A stretch of DNA of 64,000 nucleotides from CATOSD01 sp965226695 (GCA_965226695.1 OZ245405.1:372001-436000); one strand, 5' to 3'; positions 9,390 through 18,946 are shown, counted from the stretch's first letter. Made by a program: numbers and translations. Notes: generated by a model from the sequence alone, not told the origin.

Positions 9390-10370
9390 TCACGTCGCGT
9401 TTGGCCCTTCCCCAATCCGCGCCAAGATTCTGTCTCGCAATAGAGTGCGCAACTCCTTTGGCGAGTCCCATACGATGTGAGCGTATTGGCGAGTGTCAAA
9501 GTGAAGTTCGTCTATCTTGTCCTTGCGGCAGGTGAATATGACGGGGATACCCAGGCCGTGGGCGAATCCAGCTTCATAGTAAACACCACCTCTTGCGCCT
9601 CTTTGCCGTGCGTGAAGTCCGCTATGAGAAATCGGGACCGCTTTAACTCGGCGATGATGGCGTCGTCAATTTTGTCGACGGACTGGTCTCGGTCTATTCT
9701 CTTGGGTTCAAATCCGGATGCTCGGATCGCAGGCACAATTCCTTCCTCGTATGCGCCAGTTACAGAGTCGTCAAACCACATCGCCACAAAAGCCTGAGAC
9801 GATACGATCTTGGCTTCTTGGTCAGCTATCCTTGAATGACCAGTGACCGTGACTTCGTATCCGGCAAAGGGCAGAAATCCATCCTCTCCAAAATATTCCC
9901 CGGAGAATCGTAACAGGCCCTCTGCCACCAAGTATCGCAGCAAGTACGATACTTCGGTAGGTGACGTAGCCTCTGACCACGCCATCGCGTTCAGAACGTT
10001 GGAGGAAAGTGGAAACCCAAGGAATTCGGACGAGCGAACAAACATTTCTACGATTTCCCCAGCCTCATTGGTTTCACTAGCCATTCGATCTTGAAGTCTA
10101 TCTGCCCTCATGTGCATAGGGAGTCTGTCTCTGACCGATAGCGTAGTCCAATATCTCCGACGTTATGATGGGTCGTTCAGTTTCCAGCCGCGGAACTATC
10201 AACCAGGTAATGGTGAGGGGAGACTTCTCATCATCCCTTAGTGAGGAAGGAGATTGCCAACACTGCCGGGAATGCACGTAGCCACCACCAGCGCGATGGG
10301 ACTGTGTGACTACGACCTTACTAGGGTCAAAGACGCTATAGTCCTCAGCGTAGTGGCCCCAAATCCGCAC
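9390..10370 (-). pseudogene. TIR-like / nucleoside deoxyribosyltransferase-fold protein, broken by two frameshifts
   Basis: Three reading frames joined end to end give one protein. Part A (10370 to about 10100) contains LTITWLIVPRLETERPIITS. Part B (from about 10117 to 9594) contains ADRLQDRM, a winged-helix-like middle, then AFVAMWFDDSV, PKRIDRDQSVDKIDDAIIAE and SRFLIADFTHGKEA. Part C (9594-9390) continues RGGVYYEAGFAHGLGIPVIF, TCRKDKIDELHFDTRQYAHI and ends at TGA 9392-9390. This order is that of a known family with a C-terminal nucleotide-binding domain related to TIR and deoxyribosyltransferase folds. The break between B and C fits loss of one A in an AAA run (9593-9594); the A/B break near 10105 fits loss of two bases. 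The true N-terminus is not clear. Similar domains act as NAD- or nucleotide-directed effectors, which is only an inference here. Confidence 0.75.
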
Positions 10371-10856
10371 TCTTTTATCGGCGTGTCAATTTGGTCGCAC
10401 CTGTCGTCCGCCCATTCATTCACCGAGACGTCTAGGCCTTGCCCAATTGGAGTAGTGCACATCTGCTCGAAGTCATCGAAGCCCTTTGGAGGACATCGGT
10501 GTGACGGGCTTACGTCTATCTTCAGCTGTTAGACCGTGTTGTCAATGACGAAGGGTGCTCGACCCTACCAAACCGATTGCTTTAGGCGCACTGCCAAGAT
10601 GATAGTGGGCAGGGCGGCAGTTACAGCGACCGACACATGCTTGGCGAAGTGCCGGCAGGAGGATAATTGCACTGTTACGTCATGGTACTACTCATCAACA
10701 CCTTCAGACAACTGCGAGACCGCTTATCCCTAGCCTTGTGAACCATGTGTAGACGACATGGTTAGGCGCAGGTCCGCCGTGAGCATGCGTTCTACCATAC
10801 TCCTGAGATTCGTGTGCTACGATGCGGGCCGAGGCTAGTCTGGCTACAGGAGGGGC
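10371..10856. other. Intergenic region without a recognisable gene
   Basis: The leftmost 150 bases may encode the missing N-terminus of the TIR-like gene in a shifted frame (a minus-strand stretch with Cys-rich codons near 10440-10500), but I cannot join it with confidence. The rest, to the ribosome site of the mandelate racemase gene at 10848-10853, shows no gene, repeat or RNA that I recognise. Confidence 0.45.
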
Positions 10857-11990
10857 ATGGTGAAGATCGACGACATTACGGTGACGCTGTTTCGCTGGAA
10901 TTTCGCGCCGTGGAAGACGGGCGTGGGGACGGCGTTCGGCGGCAGGAAACTGCTTGGCGTGCTGACGGTGCGCACGGACGAGGGCGTGGAGGGCCACGCG
11001 TTTCTTGGCTCGTCCCGTCAAGGGGCCGACGCCTACGCCGGTCCGCTGATGGAGATCGTGAAGCCCAGCCTGCTGGGTCGCAACCCCCTGGATATCGGCG
11101 CGATCTGGCGTGAGATGTGGAAGGAAAACCGGTCGGTGTCCACCAACGCCATAGGCGCGGTCGACGTCGCGCTGTGGGACATCGCCGGCAAGGTGGCGGG
11201 CCTGCCCGTCCACAGGCTGCTCGGCACGTGCCGGGAGAGCGTGCCCGCCTACTCGAGCACCGCGTGGCACGCCACGTCGGAGGAGTACGCGGAAGAGGCG
11301 CTGCGTTTCCAGGACATGGGCTGGACGGCGCACAAGATTCATCCGCACGGCGACCCCAAGAGTGACGTCGAGATATGCGACAGGGTCCGGCAGGCGGTCG
11401 GCGACGACATGATACTGATGCTCGATTCGATGTGGGCGTACAACTACGAGGATGCGCTGCGCGTGGGCCGCGCTATCGAGGAGCTGGACTACTACTGGTA
11501 CGAGGACCCTCTGGCTGAGGAGGACATCTACAACTACGTGAAGCTCAAGAGCAAGCTGGACATTCCGATCATGTCTACCGAGTACGCTCCGGGGCGGCTG
11601 TACGGCATGGCGCAGTGGATTCAGAGCTACGCGACGGACATCCTGCGCGGCGACGTGGCCGTCACCGGGGGGATCACGCCGCTGGTGAAGATAGCTCACC
11701 TCGCGGAGGCGTTCGGGATGAAGTGCGAGATTCACCACGGCGGCAACTCGCTGAACAACGTGGCGAACCTGCACGTGACCATGGCGGTGCACAACTGCGA
11801 GTTCTACGAGGTGTTCCCGGCGACCGGCGCGAACAAGTACGCCCTGGTGGAAGACATCGAGGTGGACGGCGACGGCCTGGTCCACGCGCCGACGGAGCCC
11901 GGGCTGGGCTACGACTGGGAGCTGGTGGAGCGGGAGCGCGAGGGACGGTGGGGTAGCGGGGATGGGGCGCTGGGAATGAAGCGGCAATGA
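10857..11990 (+). CDS. Mandelate racemase/muconate lactonizing enzyme family protein
   Basis: A 377-residue enolase-superfamily enzyme. The N-terminal capping domain (about 1-125) ends in GAVDVALWDIAGKVAGLP, a strong family marker. In the barrel, HKIHPHG supplies the likely general-base lysine, MLDSMWAYNY the first metal-binding Asp, YYWYEDPLAEED the second carboxylate and STEYAPG the third; HHGGNS near the end gives the possible His base. Such enzymes abstract a proton alpha to a carboxylate and dehydrate or racemise sugar acids; the substrate is unknown. AGGAGG at 10848-10853 precedes the ATG. Its stop overlaps the start of the next small gene (ATGA), so the two are likely coupled. Confidence 0.92.
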   Translation: MVKIDDITVTLFRWNFAPWKTGVGTAFGGRKLLGVLTVRTDEGVEGHAFLGSSRQGADAYAGPLMEIVKPSLLGRNPLDIGAIWREMWKENRSVSTNAIGAVDVALWDIAGKVAGLPVHRLLGTCRESVPAYSSTAWHATSEEYAEEALRFQDMGWTAHKIHPHGDPKSDVEICDRVRQAVGDDMILMLDSMWAYNYEDALRVGRAIEELDYYWYEDPLAEEDIYNYVKLKSKLDIPIMSTEYAPGRLYGMAQWIQSYATDILRGDVAVTGGITPLVKIAHLAEAFGMKCEIHHGGNSLNNVANLHVTMAVHNCEFYEVFPATGANKYALVEDIEVDGDGLVHAPTEPGLGYDWELVEREREGRWGSGDGALGMKRQ

Positions 11991-12286
11991 GCACTGAAGG
12001 TCCATACATCATTCCGGCACAGGCTTCTTGGGACAGTTGTTGGGAATTGGCTACTGACCTGGCCGTGATTGTGCAGACCTCTCGCAGGGAAGTGCTGGCG
12101 AGCACCCACATGACAGTTCAGGAGTATGGGGTGGGAGCCTCACTCGATGAGGCAATTCAAGATCTGTTGACGTCCTTGAGCGATTACCGTGAATCCCTGG
12201 AAGCACGCGGGAAGACGCTTGGGAAAGAAGCTCTCGAGGATCTCAGGTTGCTTCGGGCGCTCATCCGCCGCATTCCTGATCGCTAA
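11987..12286 (+). CDS. Small hypothetical protein coupled to the racemase gene
   Basis: A 99-residue protein whose ATG overlaps the preceding stop codon in an ATGA arrangement. The C-terminal half (YGVGASLDEAIQDLLTSLSD then a charged helix ending LRLLRALIRRI) looks like the helical part of HicB-like or other small antitoxin-like proteins, with a possible beta-strand N-terminal half. I do not recognise a specific family. No toxin-like partner is adjacent. Overlap with the racemase gene may be fortuitous. Confidence 0.6.
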   Translation: MSTEGPYIIPAQASWDSCWELATDLAVIVQTSRREVLASTHMTVQEYGVGASLDEAIQDLLTSLSDYRESLEARGKTLGKEALEDLRLLRALIRRIPDR

Positions 12287-12363
12287 AGTGAATGCCTGTG
12301 CGCGTAGGCGCTACTACTGGCGGTAGGCCGCGGAACGGGCCGGCGGTGCGTTCGCTATCCCGC

Positions 12364-13536
12364 TTAGCCGGCCTCGGAGCGTTCGAGGGCCGCGCTGAGT
12401 TCGGACAGGGGCACGACTTCGGAATCGCTTCGGGATTGACGATCAGCGCCGCCGTATACGACCGTCCTGGCCGAGATGGCCGGGACCAGCTCGGCAACCC
12501 TGTTGAGCGAAACGAAGTAGTCGGAGGCGACCGTCGCGCCGGACTTGACCTCGATAGCGTGGATTCCTCGTCCCGTCTCGTACAAGAGGTCGCACTCCAG
12601 CCCTCTCGAATCCCGGAAGAAGCTGAGATTGAAGTCGCGTCCGCGGTTGAAGCGGTGCTTCAGCGCCTCCGCGACCACCAGGTTCTCGAACAGCGCTCCG
12701 CGAAGGGGGTGAGTGGTTACCTGGTCCGCATTCTGGATGCCTACGAGATAGCTGGCCAGCCCGACGTCGTAGAAGTAGAACTTGGGGGACTTGACCAGCC
12801 GCTTTCGGATGTTGGCGTGAAACGGCGGAAGCTGGAAGATGACGTAGCTGGCCTCCAGCACGGTGAGCCACTCCCGCGCGGTCGTGTGGGACACGCCGGC
12901 GTCCGAACCCAGTGAGCTGAGGTTGACCAACTGCCCGACCCGGCCCGCGCACAGGCGCACGAATCGCCGGAAGCTCGACAGGTTGCGAATCTCGCCCAGC
13001 CGGCGCACGTCACGCTCGACGTAGGTCTCGAAGTAGTCGCCGAGCGCCTGTCGCGGGTCGAGTTCGTGGTCGAGAATCCGGGGATAGAATCCGGAGTAGA
13101 TGATGTCGTCTATCGAGTCGCTCGCGCCCATACGCTGCCGTTCGGCGAGAGAGAACGGCAGCAGCCGGAGCAGCGCCGTGCGACCGGCGAGGGACTGGCT
13201 GATGGCGCGGGAGAGGCTGAACTGCTCGCTGCCGGTGAGCACGAAAAGGCTGTTGCGGCCAATTTCGTCGGCGAGCACCTGGAGATAGGAGAGGAGCGCC
13301 GGAACATGCTGCACCTCGTCGATGATGGCGCCCTCTCCAAGCTGCGAGAGAAAGCCACGGGGGTCGGTCTCGGCGAAGTCCCGCTGGTCGGGCGCTTCAA
13401 GGTTGACATAATTCAAACTCGGGAAGGTCGAGCGGCAGAGCGTCGTCTTGCCGGACTGGCGCGGCCCGGTCACGGTCACGAATGGGTATTGTCGGAATAG
13501 CGCCGTCAGGCGGCCGGTAATCTCTCGCTCGATCAT
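12364..13536 (-). CDS. AAA ATPase with DUF4143 domain
   Basis: A 390-residue member of the AAA_14/DUF4143 group. GPRQSGKTTL near residue 25 is the Walker A loop, GAIIDEVQHVP the Walker B region, and LFVLTGSEQFSLSR the sensor strand. The C-terminal DUF4143 domain carries ECDLLYE and HAIEVKSG, a PD-(D/E)XK-like nuclease core. The start at 13536 (MIEREITGRL) is preferred over an upstream Met because the family begins this way. These proteins are common, single-gene and of uncertain role; mobile or regulatory functions have been suggested. It is convergent with the small gene upstream and has no operon partner. Confidence 0.9.
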   Translation of the reverse strand: MIEREITGRLTALFRQYPFVTVTGPRQSGKTTLCRSTFPSLNYVNLEAPDQRDFAETDPRGFLSQLGEGAIIDEVQHVPALLSYLQVLADEIGRNSLFVLTGSEQFSLSRAISQSLAGRTALLRLLPFSLAERQRMGASDSIDDIIYSGFYPRILDHELDPRQALGDYFETYVERDVRRLGEIRNLSSFRRFVRLCAGRVGQLVNLSSLGSDAGVSHTTAREWLTVLEASYVIFQLPPFHANIRKRLVKSPKFYFYDVGLASYLVGIQNADQVTTHPLRGALFENLVVAEALKHRFNRGRDFNLSFFRDSRGLECDLLYETGRGIHAIEVKSGATVASDYFVSLNRVAELVPAISARTVVYGGADRQSRSDSEVVPLSELSAALERSEAG

Positions 13537-13626
13537 AGTCGCTAAGATACCGGCGGTCTGCACAAAGTGCAAGTAGCACTTTCAGATTGTGCAAGTGTGG
13601 CGGGCTCTGCCGGGGCGGTCAGGGCG

Positions 13627-13731
13627 CTAGATTCCTCGGCTACGCTCGGAATGACACGGAGAGGCAATGTTCGGAATGGCGTGGACACGGCTCGCCCTCG
13701 TGGATTCCGCTCGGGGGCCGGAATGACGGGA
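13627..13731. repeat. Two palindromic mini-elements (ATTCC...GGAAT families)
   Basis: At 13627-13656 lies a copy of the type whose core is ATTCCTCGGCTACGCTCGG followed by AATGACACGG; at 13700-13728 lies the second type, ATTCCGCTCGGGGGCCGGAA then TGACGG. Both are flanked by inverted ATTCC/GGAAT and sit between the DUF4143 ATPase and cobQ. The same types occur near 26.0, 28.1, 38.6 and 40.5-40.6 kb and inside cas5e and cas6e. Confidence 0.85.
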
Positions 13732-13796
13732 CGGGCGGCGGATGGCCGCGGGCACGGTTCCGGGCGTCTGCTGCGCGCGGGCGCGGTCCGGCGCGG

Positions 13797-15329
13797 TTAG
13801 CGCGCCAGGCCGGTGACTCGGTAGACGTGCTCCATGTCGAGGTGCTCGCGCACCAGCGCCGCCAGCTTGTCGTACTCGGCGCTCGGCTCCACGTCGTCGC
13901 CGGCGGGCGGCAGGTCTACGCCTCTTCGCCGCGCGGCGCACTCCAGTATCGACCGGCGGACGGCGCGGTTGTGGAAGAGGCCGTGAAGGTACGTTCCGAG
14001 CGTGAGGCCTTCGTCGTCCATCGCGCCGTCGGGCAGGCTCACCCGCCGGCCAGAGCGGGACTCCACGACGAACGGGTGCGGCAGGCGCTCGTGGGACGTG
14101 ACGCCCATGTGTATCTCGTACGCGGTGACCTCCGCGCCCCGGCAACCGCGCAATAGGCCGTGACTCCCGGCCACTCGCGCTCTCACCTGGTGCGTCGACT
14201 TGTGCTCCATGAAGGTGGTGGAGGTCGGCAGCAGCCCCAGGCCCTGGGTCTCGGCCCTGGGCGACTCCACGCCGTCCGGGTCCAGGAGCGCGTCGCCCAG
14301 CATCTGGTAGCCGGCGCAGATGCCGATGACCGGCACGCCGCTCCGGCGCAGGGCCAGTATGCGCTCGGCGAGACCGTTCGCGCGCAGCCAGTCCAGGTCG
14401 GCGACGGTCGTCTTGCTGCCTGGGATGACGACAAGGTCGGGGTTGCCGAGGTCATCGGCCCGCCCCACGTAGCGCACGCCGGCGGCGGGCTCGTGGTGCA
14501 GCGGATCGAAGTCGTCGAAGTTGGCGACGTGGGGCAGGCGAATGACCGCGACGTCCACCGCCGCTTCGCCACGGTTGCGGCGTTTGGGGTCGAGGCCCAG
14601 GGAGTCCTCCTCGGCTATGTGGATGTCGGTAAAGTGCGGTATCACTCCCGCGACCGGCACGCCGGTGCGCTCGCGGAGGAAGTCGAGCCCCGTTCCGAGG
14701 AGGGACGGGTCGCCCCGGAACTTGTTGATTACGTGGCCCTTGACCAGCGCCCGCTCCTCGGGCTCGAGCAGCACCATGGTGCCCACGAGCTGGGCGAACA
14801 CGCCGCCGCGGTCTATGTCGCCCACCAACAGGACGGGGGCCTGGGCGTGCAGGGCCACCCGCATGTTGACGATGTCGTGCTGCTTGAGGTTGATTTCGGC
14901 GGGACTGCCGGCCCCCTCGATCACCACCACGTCGTAGTCCGCCCGAAGCCTGGCCAGCGCCGAGGTAACCGCCTCCCAGACGGCCGGCTTCATTTCGTGG
15001 TACTCGCGGACCGAAGCCGCCGCCAGGGGTTGCCCCATCAGAACGACCTGGGAGCGTGTCCCGCCCTCCGGTTTGATCAGCACGGGGTTCATCTCCGCCC
15101 GCGGGGCCGCGAACGCCGCGGCGGCCTGCACCGCCTGGGAGCGGCCGATCTCGGCGCCGTCGAGGGTCGCGTAGGAGTTCAGTGACATGTTCTGCGCCTT
15201 GAACGGGGCGACGCGCAGACCGTCCTGCGCGAAGATGCGGCAGAGCGCGGTGGCGAGGACGGACTTGCCCACGTGAGACGAGGTGCCCTGCACCATGATG
15301 ACGGCGGAGAGGTGTGCGTTTGTTTCCAT
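13797..15329 (-). CDS. cobQ: Cobyric acid synthase (glutamine-hydrolysing)
   Basis: A 510-residue enzyme that amidates four carboxyl groups of adenosylcobyrinic a,c-diamide with glutamine and ATP in the late cobalamin pathway. The N-terminal synthetase domain has VQGTSSHVGKSVLATALCR and FKAQNMSLNSY, then VVIEGAGSPAEINL and LVGDIDRGGVFAQLVGT. The C-terminal class I amidotransferase domain begins near VADLDWLRANG, with the catalytic Cys in VIGICAGYQMLG and a late His in EIHMGVTSH. METNAHLS at 15329 is chosen over an upstream Met because the longer N-terminus is Pro-rich and unlike the family. No other cobalamin gene is in the window, so its operon context is lost. Confidence 0.95.
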   Translation of the reverse strand: METNAHLSAVIMVQGTSSHVGKSVLATALCRIFAQDGLRVAPFKAQNMSLNSYATLDGAEIGRSQAVQAAAAFAAPRAEMNPVLIKPEGGTRSQVVLMGQPLAAASVREYHEMKPAVWEAVTSALARLRADYDVVVIEGAGSPAEINLKQHDIVNMRVALHAQAPVLLVGDIDRGGVFAQLVGTMVLLEPEERALVKGHVINKFRGDPSLLGTGLDFLRERTGVPVAGVIPHFTDIHIAEEDSLGLDPKRRNRGEAAVDVAVIRLPHVANFDDFDPLHHEPAAGVRYVGRADDLGNPDLVVIPGSKTTVADLDWLRANGLAERILALRRSGVPVIGICAGYQMLGDALLDPDGVESPRAETQGLGLLPTSTTFMEHKSTHQVRARVAGSHGLLRGCRGAEVTAYEIHMGVTSHERLPHPFVVESRSGRRVSLPDGAMDDEGLTLGTYLHGLFHNRAVRRSILECAARRRGVDLPPAGDDVEPSAEYDKLAALVREHLDMEHVYRVTGLAR

Positions 15330-15473
15330 TTGGGCTATTGTACATGGGTGGGGCGGTAGGGTTTGTGGGGGGAGTCGAGGGTTGTCGGGCTGGCGGGGCG
15401 GGTGGTACAACTAGCGGGGGGAGAGCTTCGGACTTTTCCGGACTACGCTCGAAATCGCTTGGAGAGAACAGGT

Positions 15474-16646
15474 ATGGCAATTTACAAGCTGGTAAATGGC
15501 AAGGGTGGGTTAGCCGAAGTTGACCGCACTACGTTCGGTGAAGAAGGCGTGTTGGAACGCGCCGATCTGCAACGCATTTTGCGGGACCAGCCTGAAGTGC
15601 TCGAGGAAGGGCTCTTAATCATTGCGGAGGAGTTCGGGGATTGGGAGGACTCGAATCGTAGGATTGATCTGCTTGGTCTGGACGCCAGTGGGCGGCTGGT
15701 GGTGGTCGAGTTGAAGCGTGGAGAGACTGGAAGGCATATGGAACTCCAGGCTCTGCGATATGCCGCGATGGTTGCCAACATGACGTACCAGCAAGCCGTG
15801 GACACCTTCCAGGCCTATCTCGACAAGCGAGCCGGCGAGGATGGGAGAGCCCAAGAAGAAGACGACGCCGAGAGTAGGATTCAGGAACATATTGGAATCG
15901 CGGAGCCCGACAGCGAAGCTGTCCTTACGAAAGTGCCCAGATTGATTCTGGTGTCCGAGAACTTTGGCAAAGAACTGAAAACTTGTGTGATGTGGCTGAA
16001 CGAGTCCTGGTTGAGGGACGCTGGTCGGGAAATCAAGTGCATCAGGTTGCAGCCGCACAGAAATGGGGAGGAATTGCTCATCGAGACAAGCGTGGTGATT
16101 CCTCTCCCGGAAGCGTCGGACTACCAGACTCGACTTGGGAGGCGGGAGCAGGAAGCGAGAGCGCGGGAGCAGGAAGCTAGGGGAACGCAGGTTGTGCCCG
16201 GCAGGGAGGCCTTCGAGGAGAGCTTCGCCAGTGTGGAGGAGAAGCACCAGCAGGGGTTGCAGCGTCTCTACAAATGCGCGCGCGACCTGGAGAGTCGAAA
16301 TCTTGCCGAACTGTTCACCTACATCAGGGGGGACGGGAGCCGCTATGTACGCCTAGAGCTCCGGATACCGGGGAGTACCGACAAGCTGGTGTCGTTCAAC
16401 AGTTTGCTGTACAGAGGGGGGCTCGCATCGATAACTACGTGGCAGGGCTGGGAGAAGTATGCCCCTGAGGCGCTGAAACGCATCGACAAGCTGATAGGCC
16501 CTGTCACGTCCCCCGCAGGCGTTCGACACCGCAGGTTGTCCACAACCAATACTGCGGAAAAGCTGGACAGCATCTTGACAGTGATAGAAGAGGCGTATCA
16601 GGAAGCCAGCGAGAATGCTTCCGACGGAACGGAATATGGAGGATGA
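15474..16646 (+). CDS. NucS/RecB-like PD-(D/E)XK endonuclease family protein (DUF91-like)
   Basis: A 390-residue protein with a nuclease core in residues 1-120: RIDLLGLDASGRLVVVELKR shows the Asp, the two beta strands and the ExK triad of PD-(D/E)XK enzymes. The downstream part (about 130-390) is helical and charged, with no recognised domain. Relatives such as NucS cut mismatched or branched DNA, but this member is longer and its substrate is unknown. The ATG at 15474 has a GGAGAG site about eight bases upstream. Its stop codon overlaps a start-like ATG of the next gene. Confidence 0.82.
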   Translation: MAIYKLVNGKGGLAEVDRTTFGEEGVLERADLQRILRDQPEVLEEGLLIIAEEFGDWEDSNRRIDLLGLDASGRLVVVELKRGETGRHMELQALRYAAMVANMTYQQAVDTFQAYLDKRAGEDGRAQEEDDAESRIQEHIGIAEPDSEAVLTKVPRLILVSENFGKELKTCVMWLNESWLRDAGREIKCIRLQPHRNGEELLIETSVVIPLPEASDYQTRLGRREQEARAREQEARGTQVVPGREAFEESFASVEEKHQQGLQRLYKCARDLESRNLAELFTYIRGDGSRYVRLELRIPGSTDKLVSFNSLLYRGGLASITTWQGWEKYAPEALKRIDKLIGPVTSPAGVRHRRLSTTNTAEKLDSILTVIEEAYQEASENASDGTEYGG

Positions 16647-16648
16647 CT

Positions 16649-17023
16649 ATGGATGAGGACATCAGGGGCGCGCTGAGTGTCGACATGACCATCGACATCA
16701 CGACTACGGGCCGGAAGACCGGCGAGGCCCGGCGCATCGAGATATGGTCGCACTACGTGGACGGCATGGTGCTGCTGGCGGCGTCTCCGGGGCGGCGGAG
16801 CTGGTACGCGAATCTCGTGGCGAACCCGGAGTTCACCTACCATCTGAAGCAGACGATCCAGGCGGACGTGGCGGCCACAGCGCGGCCCATCACCGAGGAG
16901 GGCGAGCGCCGGAGGGTGCTCACGAGGCTGAAGGAGGCTTCGGCGTTCAGGCAGGGCCAGCCCATGGAGGACGTGGAGGACTGGGTGCGGGGGAGCTGCC
17001 TGGTGGAAGTGACGCTGGGGTAG
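16649..17023 (+). CDS. Deazaflavin/quinone-dependent nitroreductase family protein (DUF385)
   Basis: A 124-residue beta-barrel protein of the F420-dependent or quinone reductase (Ddn, PF04075) family. ITTTGRKTGEARRIEI and SPGRRSWYANLVANPEFTY are the family's two conserved segments, binding the deazaflavin phosphate side. The ATG at 16649 has GGAGG at 16638-16642; a second ATG six bases upstream overlaps the nuclease stop. It is the second gene of an apparent two-gene unit. A second family member lies at 31301-31735. Confidence 0.85.
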   Translation: MDEDIRGALSVDMTIDITTTGRKTGEARRIEIWSHYVDGMVLLAASPGRRSWYANLVANPEFTYHLKQTIQADVAATARPITEEGERRRVLTRLKEASAFRQGQPMEDVEDWVRGSCLVEVTLG

Positions 17024-17036
17024 CGGGCGGCGCACC

Positions 17037-17063
17037 CCGGGCGGGTTACAAACCCGCCCCTAC
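17037..17063. repeat. Palindromic GGGCGGGTT/AACCCGCCCCTAC element
   Basis: GGGCGGGTTACAAACCCGCC is nearly a perfect inverted repeat followed by CCTAC. Related copies lie at 27990-28020 and 34177-34206. It lies between convergent genes and could act as a hairpin at both 3' ends. Confidence 0.8.
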
Positions 17064-17098
17064 CAGCGGCACGCACGGCGTTAACGGTGAGGCGCGGG

Positions 17099-18181
17099 TC
17101 AGCCTTTGCGTGGCCCGTCGCCGGCGTAGACGCTCTTCACGTTTCGCACGCTGCTGATCCTCGCCTCGGCCAGGCGGTTGGCCGCCTCGGCGGTGGTGAC
17201 GCGGTCCGACTTCGAGCGGGCTATGACTTCCGAAATCGTCTGGTACACCCGGGAGGTCATGTCGAGCGCGGCGTCCCGGCCGTAACCGGCCATCTCGCAG
17301 ACGACGGTTATGATACCGCCGGGGTTGATGGCGAAGTCGGGGGCGTAGAGAATGCCGGCGTTTTGCAGCTCCGCGGCGTGGCGGTCTTCGAGAAGCTGGT
17401 TGTTTGCGGCCCCGGCCACTATGGGCGCCCTGAGGCGGGGTATGGTGTCGCTGTTGAGCACGCCGCCGAGGGCGCACGGGGAGAAGATGTCGCACTCCAC
17501 GTCGTAGATGTCCTCCGGGACGACGATGGCGGCGCCCATCTCGGCCGCCAGTGCGATGCGGCTCTCGTTGATGTCAGAGGCGATGATGTTGGCGCCGTGC
17601 TCGACCAGGTACCGGGCGAAGCTGTGGGCGACCTTGCCGAACCCCTGGATAGCCACGGTTCGGCCTTCCAGGGAATCAGAGCCGAACACCTCGCCGCAGC
17701 ACGCCTGGGCACCCCTATACAGGCCGTATCCGGTGATCACCTCGGCGCCGCCCAGCCCGCCCATGGATTCGGGCAGGCCGGCCGCGTAGGGGGTCTCCTT
17801 GCGGACGTGGACCATGTCTTCGACCAGCGTCCCCACGTCCTCGGTGGTCAGGAACCTTCCGCCCAGCGTGTTGACGAACCGGCCGTGGGCGCGGAACAGC
17901 GCCTCGGTCTTGTCGGTGCGCGGGTCGCCGATGATGAGCGCCTTGCCGCCGCCGAGGTCGAGTCCGGCGAGGGCCGACTTGTAGGTCATGGCGCGGGCCA
18001 GCCGGAGGACGTCGACGATCGCTTCCTGCTCGGTGGCGAAGGGCCACATGCGGGTGCCGCCGCAAGCGGGGCCGAGCGTGGTGTCGTGGATACAGATCAG
18101 GGCCCTGAGGCCTGATTGCTTGTCGGTGTACATCGCGAGTTGTTCGTAGTCGTACTCGTCCATGTAGTCGAATATGTTCAC
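17099..18181 (-). CDS. Leucine dehydrogenase-type amino-acid dehydrogenase
   Basis: A 360-residue NAD-dependent Glu/Leu/Phe/Val dehydrogenase, which oxidatively deaminates branched-chain amino acids to keto acids and ammonia. LGPACGGTRMWPF and ALAGLDLGGGKALI are the substrate region; the Lys in GGGKALI is catalytic. TVAIQGFGKVAHSFA is the dinucleotide-binding loop. The GTG at 18181 (VNIFDYMDEYDYEQ) has a GAAGGAG site just upstream and fits the family; the frame extends further but begins with Arg-rich residues. The amino-acid binding protein just upstream suggests uptake and catabolism of amino acids. Confidence 0.93.
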   Translation of the reverse strand: MNIFDYMDEYDYEQLAMYTDKQSGLRALICIHDTTLGPACGGTRMWPFATEQEAIVDVLRLARAMTYKSALAGLDLGGGKALIIGDPRTDKTEALFRAHGRFVNTLGGRFLTTEDVGTLVEDMVHVRKETPYAAGLPESMGGLGGAEVITGYGLYRGAQACCGEVFGSDSLEGRTVAIQGFGKVAHSFARYLVEHGANIIASDINESRIALAAEMGAAIVVPEDIYDVECDIFSPCALGGVLNSDTIPRLRAPIVAGAANNQLLEDRHAAELQNAGILYAPDFAINPGGIITVVCEMAGYGRDAALDMTSRVYQTISEVIARSKSDRVTTAEAANRLAEARISSVRNVKSVYAGDGPRKG

Positions 18182-18213
18182 GGTTGCAACTCCTTCGGCA
18201 AAGGATGCGGCGG

Positions 18214-18946
18214 TTAGAACGTGTCGGCGTCTTCGTCGAACCACTTTCTGATGAGGGCGTTCAACGAGCCGTCCTCCTTCATGGCGGCTATGGCACCGTC
18301 CAGCTTCTCCTTCAGGTCGGAGTCGTCCTCGCGGACGTCTATGCCTATGCCGGAGTCGAGTGTCACGTCGGGGCCGACGACGGCGAGCTTGCCGGCGTTC
18401 GCGGCGATGTTCTCGTGGGCAAACTCGCGTTCCACGAGGGCGGCATCCGCCTCGCCGTTCAGCACGGCTTCGATGACCTGATCGGCCAGTTCGTACTCGA
18501 CGAGCGTCGCGCCCGACGCGGACTGGTGGTCGGCGTGGATGGTGGCCACCTGGGCGGCGACCGTGCCGTCGATCGCGTCGTCGCCGACGCCGTCCAGGGC
18601 GACGTAGACCGACGGTATAGGTGGGATGTAGGGCTGCGTGAAGTCGATGATCTCGTCACGTTCTCCGGTGATGCTCATCCCGGCCATGATGGTGTCGTAG
18701 TTGCCGTCCACGAGGTTGGGTATGATGGTGTCCCAGTCGTTGGTCACCCACGTGCACTCGAGGTCGGCCCGGCTGCACAGCTCGTCGCACAGTTCGCGCT
18801 CGAACCCGTCGATTTCGCCGGCGTCGTTGATGAAATTGTAGGGCTCGTAAGCCCCTTCGGTGCCCATCCTGACCTCTTCGGGACCTCCGAGGCATGACAG
18901 GGCAGACGGCGGCGAGTACGGCGGTCGCGAAGGCAAGTCTGACCAT
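18214..18946 (-). CDS. Amino-acid ABC transporter substrate-binding protein, signal frameshifted
   Basis: A family 3 (SBP_bac_3) periplasmic binding protein of about 240 residues. The mature part is intact: GTEGAYEPYNFINDAGEIDG, GFERELCDELC, NDWDTIIPNLVDGNYDTIMA, GMSITGERDEIIDFTQPY. The export signal MVRLAFATAVLAAV is in a different frame, and the join near 18906 needs one extra or two missing bases, giving LAAV then ALSCLGGPEEV. The start at 18946 has AGGAG upstream, in the end of the antitoxin gene; a GTG at 18958 is an alternative. It lies between the toxin-antitoxin pair and leucine dehydrogenase. Permease and ATPase genes are not seen nearby. Confidence 0.82.

Noticed and set aside
10704..12005. 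A 433-codon minus-strand frame antisense to the racemase gene
   Set aside because: It is a shadow of the enolase-superfamily gene and shows no domain.
13537..13796. Short open frames between the DUF4143 ATPase and cobQ
   Set aside because: They are translations of the mini-elements (SSATLGMTR type) in non-coding sequence.
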